Shown here in pieces: positions 7,365 through 14,261 of a stretch of DNA of 42,407 bases; position 1 is the stretch's first letter; every line of letters begins with the position of its first letter. The position numbers and the translations under genes were made by a program. This DNA is from Myxococcales bacterium (GTDB taxonomy: Bacteria; Myxococcota_A; Polyangia; Polyangiales; Polyangiaceae), in contig JANXLV010000259.1 of NCBI GenBank assembly GCA_025355005.1, forward strand, positions 1 to 42,407. The letters run 5' to 3'. The notes under the pieces are model-generated. The model saw only the letters and a program-made list of their open reading frames with translations, searched no databases and was not told the origin of the DNA.

Positions 7365-8821
7365 GCTTCTACCAACACACCAATAGGGCCAGCGCAGCAC
7401 TAGGCCTCTTGTTCGTCATGTGCGCGCCCGCTGCGTGTGGTCCGCCGCAGGATGCCGCCGCGCCCGCGCGCCCGCCGCTCGCGGAGAAGTGGCTCAGCCG
7501 CGCGAAGGAGAGCTACCGCCAGGGCGACATGGCTGACGCCACGGACGCGAGCGACTCCGCGCTCAAGGTGTCTCCGCGCGACCCGGAGGTGCGCATGATG
7601 AAGGCGCGCGTGTCGCTCTCGCGCCTGGAGTTCACGGATGCAGCGAAGCTCTCGCAGGGCATCGCCACCACGGAGGCGCACCAGCTGCGTGCCCGCGCGC
7701 TCTGGTACGCGGGCGATCTGGAAGCAGCCGCCGAGGAGATCGACGCGATCCTCGCGGACCCGGTGGCGAAGGATCCGTGGGCAACCGACGTGGGCAAGCT
7801 CGCACGCATGGGGCAGGGCCGTCATCCGTTCGCGATCGAGAACGCGCTCGTGGGCGCCGTGGAGATGCCGCGCGCGGGTGCCTCCCTGGTCGTTCCGTGC
7901 GAGCTCGACGGTGAGCGCATCCTCGCCATCGTCGACACCGCCGTTCCCGAGTTCGTGATCGATTCCACGACGCGGCGCGAGCCAGCGTGGGTGAACCTGA
8001 AGTTCGACAAGCTCGAGGTGAAGGACGTGCCCGCGGTCACCCGCGACCTCACGCCCATCTCGCGCCAGTTCGGCGCCACCATCAAGGCGCTCATCGGCGT
8101 GAACGCGCTCCGCCACATGCACGTGACGTTCGATCGCCACGGCGATCAGTTCGTGGTGCGTCGCGAAGATCCGCCCGCGCCGCCGGACGCCAGCCGCGTT
8201 CCGCTCTTCTACGCGAAGGGCGGCCTCATGATGCTCCGCGCCGCGGTGAGCAAGGACGAGGGCAGCCAGACGCCGTTCTTCCTGAACACCAGCGCTCCCT
8301 ATTACCTCGCGCTCGAGGACTCCACGTGGAAGCGCGCGGGCATCGATCTCAGCGTCCTGCGCGGCGATCCGTCGCTCCCCGACAACGTGAAAGGCGGCAC
8401 GCTGCCGCTGTTTCGCGTGTTCGGATTCGACCTGCCGGACGTGCCCGGCTACCAGAACGTGCCGCTCGCGGAGCTGAAGAACGCGATCGACATCGATCTC
8501 GGCGGGGTCGTCGGCTCCGCGGTGCTCTCGCTGTTCCGCGTGACGTTTGGCGACGACGGTCGCTTCATCTGGGTCGAGCCCGATCCCACCCTCGCGGAGG
8601 TGCCTTCCTCGGGTCGTCGTCGCGGACCGCCGCCTCCTCCCGCCACGAGCTCTCCGCCGTCGTCGTCGTCTCCATCCCCCGCTTCCCCGCCTGCGGCCAA
8701 TCCTGGGCCGGGTTCGTCGAGCGCACCACCAGCGTCCGCGCCCAGCAGCAAGGTCCGCGCCGCGCCCAAGGCGCCGTCCTCGACGCCTCCCTCGACGCCT
8801 CCCGCGGCGAAGCAACCGTGA
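7361..8821 (+). CDS. Lipoprotein with TPR-like region and catalytically lost two-lobed aspartyl-protease fold
   Basis: 486 aa, starting at GTG 7361 and overlapping the previous stop by 4 nt. A hydrophobic leader ends at Cys26 (PAAC, a weak lipobox). TPR-like helices follow at about 45-165. Residues about 178-270 resemble a retropepsin lobe: IVDTAVPEFVID stands where active enzymes have DTGA, followed by the second-half pattern ALIGVNALRHMHVTFD. Residues about 285-415 repeat this: FFLNTSAPYYLAL in the place of DTG, then VVGSAVLSLFRVTF. Both active triads are altered (Asp192-Thr-Ala, Asn309-Thr-Ser), so proteolysis is unlikely. The C-terminus is a long Pro/Ser/Ala tail. A binding or scaffold role in the envelope is inferred. 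Confidence 0.7.
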   Translation: MSFYQHTNRASAALGLLFVMCAPAACGPPQDAAAPARPPLAEKWLSRAKESYRQGDMADATDASDSALKVSPRDPEVRMMKARVSLSRLEFTDAAKLSQGIATTEAHQLRARALWYAGDLEAAAEEIDAILADPVAKDPWATDVGKLARMGQGRHPFAIENALVGAVEMPRAGASLVVPCELDGERILAIVDTAVPEFVIDSTTRREPAWVNLKFDKLEVKDVPAVTRDLTPISRQFGATIKALIGVNALRHMHVTFDRHGDQFVVRREDPPAPPDASRVPLFYAKGGLMMLRAAVSKDEGSQTPFFLNTSAPYYLALEDSTWKRAGIDLSVLRGDPSLPDNVKGGTLPLFRVFGFDLPDVPGYQNVPLAELKNAIDIDLGGVVGSAVLSLFRVTFGDDGRFIWVEPDPTLAEVPSSGRRRGPPPPPATSSPPSSSSPSPASPPAANPGPGSSSAPPASAPSSKVRAAPKAPSSTPPSTPPAAKQP

Positions 8822-8840
8822 GCCGGCACATGAGTCGTTC

Positions 8841-9338
8841 ATGAGTCACAACCCCGTCGCGCGTCTCGCGGTCTATGCGGGCAGCTTCGATCCCGTCACG
8901 TTCGGGCACCTCGATCTGATCGAGCGTGCGAGCGCGCTGTTCTCCGACGTCATCGTCGCGATCGGCGTGCATCCCACGAGAAGCCCGCTGTTCTCCGCGG
9001 ACGAGCGCAAGGATCTCCTGCTGTCCGCCACGCGCCATCTCTTCAACGTGAGGGTGGACTCGTTCGACGGGCTGCTGATCGACTTCGTGAACCAGAAGCA
9101 GGCACGCGTGATCGTACGTGGGCTGCGCGCCGCCACGGATTTCGAGTACGAGCTTCAGATCGCGCACGCCAACGCGGACATGCGCCCCGAGATCGACACC
9201 ATCTTCCTGCCCACGCGAACGAAGCACGGCTTCGTCTCCGCGTCGCTTGTCCGCGAGATCGCAAGCCATGGCGGTGATGTGAGCCGCTACGCCCCTCCCG
9301 AGGTCAGCACCGCCCTCGCGAGAAAATTCAGCCGATAG
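8841..9338 (+). CDS. coaD: Phosphopantetheine adenylyltransferase
   Basis: 165 aa, standard length. It transfers AMP from ATP to 4'-phosphopantetheine to make dephospho-CoA, the fourth step of coenzyme A synthesis. The nucleotidyltransferase motif GSFDPVTFGH (residues 14-23), the RGLRAATDFEYE segment and the VSASLVREIA motif (usually SSSLVRE) are all present. The frame stays open further upstream, but similarity begins at VARLAVYAGSFDP, so ATG 8841 is preferred over the extended start. The gene sits 19 nt after the lipoprotein gene. Its 3' end overlaps the convergent membrane-protein gene by 11 nt. Confidence 0.95.
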   Translation: MSHNPVARLAVYAGSFDPVTFGHLDLIERASALFSDVIVAIGVHPTRSPLFSADERKDLLLSATRHLFNVRVDSFDGLLIDFVNQKQARVIVRGLRAATDFEYELQIAHANADMRPEIDTIFLPTRTKHGFVSASLVREIASHGGDVSRYAPPEVSTALARKFSR

Positions 9339-10191
9339 TACGACGAGCCTTCGGGGCAACCTCATCGAGCTCGTCATCGAGCTCCTCGTCATCCGAGGTC
9401 GAGGTCGGAGTCGAGGTCGGAGTCGAGGTCGAGGTCGAGGTCGAGGTCGAAGCTGGGGGCTCCGCTATTCGCACTTCGGGTCGATCTGGTGGCAGGGGTC
9501 TGGCTGAGCCGAGCGGCGTTGCTCCCAGCCGGTTTTCCGCTCTCCTCGTGAGCGCACGCGAGAGCCACGGCGGCACCGCCTCTTCCTTGTCCTCCGCTGG
9601 CCCCTCCGTGACGCGCGCGAGCGTCTGCGCGGCGGGGTCGAACGCCTTTGCGACCTTCCCCAGCAATCGCGTGTGTAGTGCACGCAATCCGAGCAGCGCC
9701 GCCAGGCTGATGAGCAGCAGTGGGTGTGCCGAAAGCGAAGACGCCGAGAGCGCGAGCGCGACCATCAGGAACAGGTTCACGAGCACCTGCAGGCGATGCA
9801 CACGCTCCACGGCGTTCTCCGCCCGCAGGTCCCTCTGGAGGAGCCATCTCCCTGCGCGCCACGACGGAACGAAAGGGAGCGGCACCGCGCCCTTGCGCGA
9901 CATGCCGCGCGCGATGAACGCCGCCAGGCGATCCACGAGGAGCTCCACCGGCGTGAGGAACGCGAACGCAAACGTGCCGAGCGCAGCGGCGTTGACCACG
10001 AGGGCCGCGTTCGGAGCGAGCTTCTTCGCGTCGGGAAGTGCGCCCCGATACGCGCTCATCTTGCCGTTGGGCGGTGCGAGTCGTAGGCGCTCCGCCCGCT
10101 TCTCCCTCCACACGAGGAACGTGTAGAGGCAGAACGCGAACGTGATGGCACCGAGGATGACGAGCTCCAACCTCGTTCCAGGATACGGCAC
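9328..10191 (-). CDS. Integral membrane protein with Ser/Thr-Pro repeat and acidic tail
   Basis: 287 aa from a GTG start at 10191. A hydrophobic N-terminus (ELVILGAITFAFCLYTFLVW), a segment around AALVVNAAALGTFAFAFLTPVELLVD, and a pair around VLVNLFLMVALALSASSLSAHPLLLISLAALLGL suggest three or four membrane helices. The cytoplasmic C-terminal part carries a run of Ser-Thr dipeptides interrupted by Pro, encoded by hexanucleotide repeats, then an acidic patch (DDEELDDELDE) and a basic end. No family was recognised. It is divergent from the purine nucleoside phosphorylase gene (79-nt gap). Confidence 0.7.
   Translation of the reverse strand: MPYPGTRLELVILGAITFAFCLYTFLVWREKRAERLRLAPPNGKMSAYRGALPDAKKLAPNAALVVNAAALGTFAFAFLTPVELLVDRLAAFIARGMSRKGAVPLPFVPSWRAGRWLLQRDLRAENAVERVHRLQVLVNLFLMVALALSASSLSAHPLLLISLAALLGLRALHTRLLGKVAKAFDPAAQTLARVTEGPAEDKEEAVPPWLSRALTRRAENRLGATPLGSARPLPPDRPEVRIAEPPASTSTSTSTSTPTSTPTSTSDDEELDDELDEVAPKARRTIG
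9393..9451. repeat. Hexanucleotide repeat tract (GAGGTC/GGAGTC units)
   Basis: About ten head-to-tail 6-bp units (GTCGAG, some with GTCGGA) lie inside the membrane-protein gene and encode its Ser-Thr/Pro-Thr dipeptides. Changes in copy number would keep the frame and only alter linker length. Confidence 0.85.
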
Positions 10192-10270
10192 GTAGAAGGA
10201 GCGCGAAAGTCGGCCAGCGTATTCCCGATCCGGCTAGTCTATTCCGCCTCCCGCCTCCCATGAGCCACCC

Positions 10271-11110
10271 ATGACGATCGCCGACATTCGCCCACTCATC
10301 GAAGAGACCGCCGCTGCGGCAAGGAAGCGCGCGAAGGAGACACCCCGGATCGGGGTGGTGCTTGGTAGTGGTCTGGGCGCGTTCGCGGACACGCTCGACG
10401 ACCTCGTGAAGGTCCCGTATGCGGAGCTCCCGCATTTGCCAGCATCCAAGGTCGTGGGTCATGCTGGCAATCTGTGCTTCGGGCGCGTTCGCGGCGTCCC
10501 CGTCGTGTGCATGCAGGGACGCGTGCACCTCTACGAAGGACACAGCGTCGCGCACGTGGTCCATGGCGCACGCACGATGGCGCGCCTTGGCGTGTCGACG
10601 GTGCTCATCACGAACGCGGCGGGCGGCGTGGAGCCTTCATGGTCCGCAGGCGATCTGATGCTGATGACGGATCACCTGAATTTGACGAGTCACAACCCGC
10701 TGATGGGCCCGAACGACGACACGCTGGGCCCGCGGTTCCCCGACATGACGCGCGCGTACGATCCCGCCGTGGCTGACGCGCTTCGCGCCGTCGCGAAGGA
10801 GGCGAATCTCCCGCTGCGCGAGGGTGTGTATGCGGGCCTGCTCGGTCCCACGTACGAGACACCGGCGGAGGTGCGCATGCTGCGGACGCTGGGCGCGCAG
10901 GCCGTGGGCATGAGCACCGTGCTGGAGACCATCGCGCTCCGTCACATGGGCGTCCGTGTCGGCGGACTGTCGTGCATTACGAACCTGGCCGCGGGGATCA
11001 CACAGGCGACGTTGAACCACGCCGAGGTCGAGGACACGGCGAAGAAGAAGCGCGGCGATCTCGTCACGCTCCTCACAGGATGGATCGAGAAAGCAGGAGC
11101 CCTGTCATGA
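10271..11110 (+). CDS. punA: Purine nucleoside phosphorylase (trimeric PNP type)
   Basis: 279 aa. It cleaves inosine, guanosine and their deoxy forms with phosphate to base plus (deoxy)ribose-1-phosphate. Recognisable blocks are VVLGSGLG (phosphate site), the QGRVHLYEGH segment, TNAAGGV, GLLGPTYETPAE, VGMSTVLE and CITNLAAGI (base-binding Asn), all in the order expected for the low-molecular-mass trimeric family. The cytidine deaminase gene starts within its stop (ATGA overlap at 11107-11110), forming a salvage operon. No clear ribosome-binding site precedes the ATG. Confidence 0.95.
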   Translation: MTIADIRPLIEETAAAARKRAKETPRIGVVLGSGLGAFADTLDDLVKVPYAELPHLPASKVVGHAGNLCFGRVRGVPVVCMQGRVHLYEGHSVAHVVHGARTMARLGVSTVLITNAAGGVEPSWSAGDLMLMTDHLNLTSHNPLMGPNDDTLGPRFPDMTRAYDPAVADALRAVAKEANLPLREGVYAGLLGPTYETPAEVRMLRTLGAQAVGMSTVLETIALRHMGVRVGGLSCITNLAAGITQATLNHAEVEDTAKKKRGDLVTLLTGWIEKAGALS

Positions 11111-11613
11111 GCAAGAAGAGCCACGCGAGCAAGGCCAGCAAACCGGCCAAGTCGAAGAGCGGCCGCGACCCGTCCAGCACGTCGGCGGAGGCACGTGACG
11201 AGGCGGCGCAGATCGTCGCGGCGCTCGTGTCTGCGGCGAAGGACGCGCGCAAGCGGGCGTACGCGCCGTACTCCAAGTACAAGGTCGGAGCGGCGATCCT
11301 CACGGAGGCAGGCGACGTCTTCATCGGCTGCAACGTGGAGAACGCATCGTATGGCGCCACGGTCTGCGCCGAGCGCGGCGCGATCATGCAGATGGTGGCA
11401 GCGGGCGGAAAGAAGCCTGTCGCGTGTGCGGTCGTCACACAGGGTCAGGTCGGCGGCTCGCCGTGTGGCATCTGTCGTCAGGTGCTCGCGGAGTTCTCGG
11501 AGGACATGACCGTGATCCTCGCCGGCGACGCGGGCGGACCGGAGCACATGCGCATCACCAGCCTGTCGGACCTGCTCCCCGACGCGTTCAGGCAGAAGCA
11601 CCTGCGTCGGTAG
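11107..11613 (+). CDS. cdd: Cytidine deaminase
   Basis: 168 aa. It deaminates (deoxy)cytidine to (deoxy)uridine. The zinc site is Cys87 with catalytic Glu89 in TVCAERGA, plus PCGICRQ (Cys120, Cys123), the three-Cys pattern of the small homotetrameric class. APYSKYKVGAAI and CNVENASYG are the substrate-pocket segments. Compared with the usual ~130 residues, there is an extra Lys/Ser/Ala-rich N-terminal arm of about 35 residues. It is translationally coupled to the phosphorylase gene, which links purine and pyrimidine nucleoside salvage. Confidence 0.95.
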   Translation: MSKKSHASKASKPAKSKSGRDPSSTSAEARDEAAQIVAALVSAAKDARKRAYAPYSKYKVGAAILTEAGDVFIGCNVENASYGATVCAERGAIMQMVAAGGKKPVACAVVTQGQVGGSPCGICRQVLAEFSEDMTVILAGDAGGPEHMRITSLSDLLPDAFRQKHLRR

Positions 11614-11627
11614 CGCGCGAGCCCGCA

Positions 11628-12608
11628 GTGGACTGGAAGCCCCTCACCTCGGAATACGCAGCGCGGAAGCGCAACGCCGAGGCGGCCGTCACCACCTGGC
11701 GATACGCCACCGGGGAGCTCTACTCCCTCGCCCCCGCGGTCGAGTCGAAGCGCGCGCCGAAGGCCCTTCGCGCCCGAAGCACGAAGCCGGGGACCTACGC
11801 GTTTGGCTTCGACGACGAGATGCGGCTCACGGTCATCCGTCAGCACGTCGGCCGCGGCCACGCGTACGAGACGTTCGTCGTGTGGCAGGAGAACAAGGCG
11901 ACCGCTGTCACCTACGAGTACGATCCGAAGTACAAGGTGGCCTCGCGCCATGGCGTCCTCGTGCTGCGCGGCGGTCGTCCCGTGACCTATACGCACACGT
12001 CCGCATTCGGGATCGTTGTCTCACGCTACGAGTACAAGGGTGACGTCCTCACGAACATCCGGATCAAGCCACGCGGTCGTGCGGAGCAGACGTTTCGCCC
12101 GCGGCCCGTGACGAAGACGGTGAGCCGGCAGGCGTCGAAGTCGGACGTGCGTCGCATGTTGACGAAGATCGAGGAGCGACTCCTGCGAGAGATCCCGAAG
12201 GCGGTGCGCAAGGCCGTCGCGCGGTCGAAGTCACCGGTCTGGAGCTGCGGTCTGGTCTTCGACGGCAGCCAGCCGTTGCTGCCACCGGAGCTCGCGCTCG
12301 GGACGACCGTCGAGCGCGAGCGCGACAAGGCGGCCAAGGACGGACCGTCGCCATGGAACTGCGTGACGTGGGATGGCATGGGCGCGGCGTTCTTCGAAGC
12401 GTCGGTCGATGCAGCATGCAAGCAAGTCAACACGCACCTCGCAGTGTCCACGGGACGTGAGCTCACCGCGCTGCTGACGCGCCTCGCGCGCCGCCTGAAC
12501 GAGCTACCGCGCTCCGCGTTCGGCAAGACGGCCGCCGACTTCGTGGTCTTTGCGTTCGACCGGAACCGCCCAGCAAACGCTCTGCTGAAGGCCTCCGGCT
12601 GTCTCTAG
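11628..12608 (+). CDS. Protein of unknown function downstream of cdd
   Basis: 326 aa from GTG 11628 (VDWKPLTSEY...), 14 nt after cdd. The frame is open further back into cdd, but that part would duplicate cdd coding sequence, so a start after the cdd stop is preferred. No signal peptide or membrane helix is visible. The first half is rich in beta-type segments (TYAFGFDDEMRLTVIRQHVG; ETFVVWQENKATAVTYEYD). The second half is more helical and ends near FVVFAFDRNRPANALLKASGCL. I do not recognise the family. Its last codons overlap the antisense frame that ends at 12605. Confidence 0.65.
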   Translation: MDWKPLTSEYAARKRNAEAAVTTWRYATGELYSLAPAVESKRAPKALRARSTKPGTYAFGFDDEMRLTVIRQHVGRGHAYETFVVWQENKATAVTYEYDPKYKVASRHGVLVLRGGRPVTYTHTSAFGIVVSRYEYKGDVLTNIRIKPRGRAEQTFRPRPVTKTVSRQASKSDVRRMLTKIEERLLREIPKAVRKAVARSKSPVWSCGLVFDGSQPLLPPELALGTTVERERDKAAKDGPSPWNCVTWDGMGAAFFEASVDAACKQVNTHLAVSTGRELTALLTRLARRLNELPRSAFGKTAADFVVFAFDRNRPANALLKASGCL

Positions 12609-12717
12609 GCGCCGATCGCCTTCTTCAGGAGATCGAGCTTCGCGCAGGGGATGTGCTCGAAGCGGAGATCGCCGACGACGCCGATCGCGCAGTCGCGCCC
12701 CTCACATTCCGCGGAGG
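12605..12717 (-). other. Minus-strand coding-like remnant: possible frameshifted C-terminus of the next gene
   Basis: Immediately after the stop of the Cys-rich lipoprotein gene, the -1 frame reads about 36 residues (TSAECEGRDCAIGV... to LLKKAIGA) before TAG at 12605-12607. The stretch has strong G/C third positions and protein-like composition, but no ATG, GTG or TTG start of its own. The simplest reading is that it belongs to the lipoprotein gene and was separated by a frameshift in the Asp/Ala/Gly linker, either real or a sequencing error. Confidence 0.45.
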
Positions 12718-13914
12718 TCAGTCCGCTGACGCGTCGAAGGATGCGTCGGTCGCTGCGTCGCTCGCGCCCGCGTCGGTCCCCGCGTCCGGCGCGTCCTTGC
12801 AGAGCGCGCTGTCGCGCACCTGACAAGTGCTCTGGTAGCACCAGAGAGACGGCGCACACGGCTTGTTTCCGGTCGGTGAACACGCCTCGCCGATCTGCCC
12901 TCGCGTCGTCTGGATGCTGACGCAGCTGCGCTTGCTCGGAACGACTGCGTCCCCCGTGCAGAACGTGTCGTCGGTGCAGAGCGTGTCGATGCTTGCGCCA
13001 AAGGAGCAGTCGTCGCCTGCATGTCCGAGCGGCCCCTGCACGCAGGTGTTGTTGGCGCACGTCAGTGGCGACTGGCAGTACACGTAGTTGGCGCAGCTCC
13101 CGTTGAGCGGCGCGCGGGGGGTGCACACCCGGGTGGACGGATCGCTGCCGCTGCAACCGAAGCCCGAGGCGCAGCGCGCCAGACATGACTCGCCGTTGCC
13201 GGGAGGCATCTTGCAGGTGCCTTCGCAGTAGGCGCCAGAGACGCACGTGCTGTTGCTATCGCACGCGCTGCCGAGGGCGACGGGCGCGGGCGTCGTACCC
13301 GACGGAGCCGCGCACGTACCGCAGTACAACGGCTCGCCGGCCGGCTGCGGTCCGCTGGCCACGCACTTCGCGCTCGCGCACTGGCTGCCGTAGGCGCACC
13401 CCGCGCCCGCAGCGAGCGTGCCGGGTTGCTGCATGCACGACGCCAGCGTGGAGCCGATGCCGACGGAGAAGTTCGGGTTCGTGGAAGCCGCGAGCTCCAG
13501 CGTGTCGACGCACAGCTTCGTCGTCTCGGCTTCAGCGAGGCACGCGTCCAGCCGCGAGGGATCGTAGCCGTGTGCAGAGGCCTGCGACACGCAGGTGCCG
13601 ACGTAGCTCGCTTTCTCGGAGGGGTGATACGGGATCGCCGACGGTTCGGTCCCGGGCGGCGGACCGCATCGCTGCGCCATCGCCAGCGCTGCGGCGAACA
13701 GCCGCTCGCACTTCGACGTGACCGACGTGCCCGCGTCGGCGCTGGTGCCGTCGGTGGTCGCGTCGAGGCCGTCGTTGGCGTCGTGCGTGCTCGCATCCGC
13801 GACGCCCGCGTCGTCGTGGCTCGCGGACGTGGAGGAGCAAGCGCTCACGACCGCGCCCGCCAACATCAGTGAAGTGAACGTGAACCCGAGCGGTGCCAGA
13901 CGAAGGTTGCGCAT
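12718..13914 (-). CDS. Cys-rich surface lipoprotein (possibly frameshifted at its 3' end)
   Basis: 398 aa from ATG 13914; an in-frame ATG at 13947 would only add residues before the signal peptide. The leader ends in a canonical lipobox VSAC with Cys26. An Asp/Ala-rich linker is followed by a helical region (SKCERLFAAALAMAQRCG...), then many closely spaced cysteines in blocks such as GAGCAYGSQCASAKC, GSACDSNSTCVSGAYCEG and NGESCLARCASGFGC. These resemble Dickkopf/EGF-like Cys-rich modules common in myxobacterial surface proteins. It ends on an acidic linker (DAGTDAGASDAATDAS...), an unusual place for a protein to stop, which supports the frameshift idea. Role unknown, probably surface binding. 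Confidence 0.78.
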   Translation of the reverse strand: MRNLRLAPLGFTFTSLMLAGAVVSACSSTSASHDDAGVADASTHDANDGLDATTDGTSADAGTSVTSKCERLFAAALAMAQRCGPPPGTEPSAIPYHPSEKASYVGTCVSQASAHGYDPSRLDACLAEAETTKLCVDTLELAASTNPNFSVGIGSTLASCMQQPGTLAAGAGCAYGSQCASAKCVASGPQPAGEPLYCGTCAAPSGTTPAPVALGSACDSNSTCVSGAYCEGTCKMPPGNGESCLARCASGFGCSGSDPSTRVCTPRAPLNGSCANYVYCQSPLTCANNTCVQGPLGHAGDDCSFGASIDTLCTDDTFCTGDAVVPSKRSCVSIQTTRGQIGEACSPTGNKPCAPSLWCYQSTCQVRDSALCKDAPDAGTDAGASDAATDASFDASAD

Positions 13915-14261
13915 GCCCCCTTGGCAGCACGCGTCGTACCACCGCACAGTCGCTCCCGATCACCGAGAAACCTGCGGCGATCATGGACTGCGCGAGATCG
14001 GCGCTGCGACAAGCGCGGCCAATGCCCGACAACGCGATCTCTGGCCGCGAAGGCATGGCCACTCCAGTGACCACCCGTGTCTGAGTCCGGCGCACGACCG
14101 TCGGGCTCTGCCGATCTGGAGGCCTTGGTTGGGGGTAGCTGCCCCCGCGAGCTTGGTCCGAAAACCCCGGGAATTCCGGTCTGAAAGCGAGATCCAGTAG
14201 AAAAATCCGACGTTCGCTCCTTGGCCCGGCTCGTGCTCCACTGAAGGGTGAGGCTACGAAC
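13915..14261. other. 347-bp divergent intergenic region
   Basis: No supported gene. It separates the minus-strand lipoprotein gene from the plus-strand heme operon and presumably holds both promoters. I see a GGGGG-N6-CCCCC inverted repeat at 14131-14146 but no convincing sigma-70 or -24/-12 boxes. GGGTGAGG just before ATG 14262 may serve as ribosome-binding site. Confidence 0.5.
14131..14146. repeat. Short G/C inverted repeat in the heme-operon upstream region
   Basis: GGGGG-TAGCTG-CCCCC forms a 5-bp perfect arm pair with a 6-nt centre that is itself nearly palindromic. It could be an operator half-site pair or chance in GC-rich DNA. Confidence 0.3.

Noticed and set aside
8547..8840. Upstream extension of coaD
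   Set aside because: The extra 98 residues are Arg/Pro-rich out-of-frame reading of the lipoprotein gene's tail; CoaD similarity starts at ATG 8841.
9393..9451. CRISPR-like repeat
   Set aside because: Continuous 6-bp units without spacers, inside a coding region.
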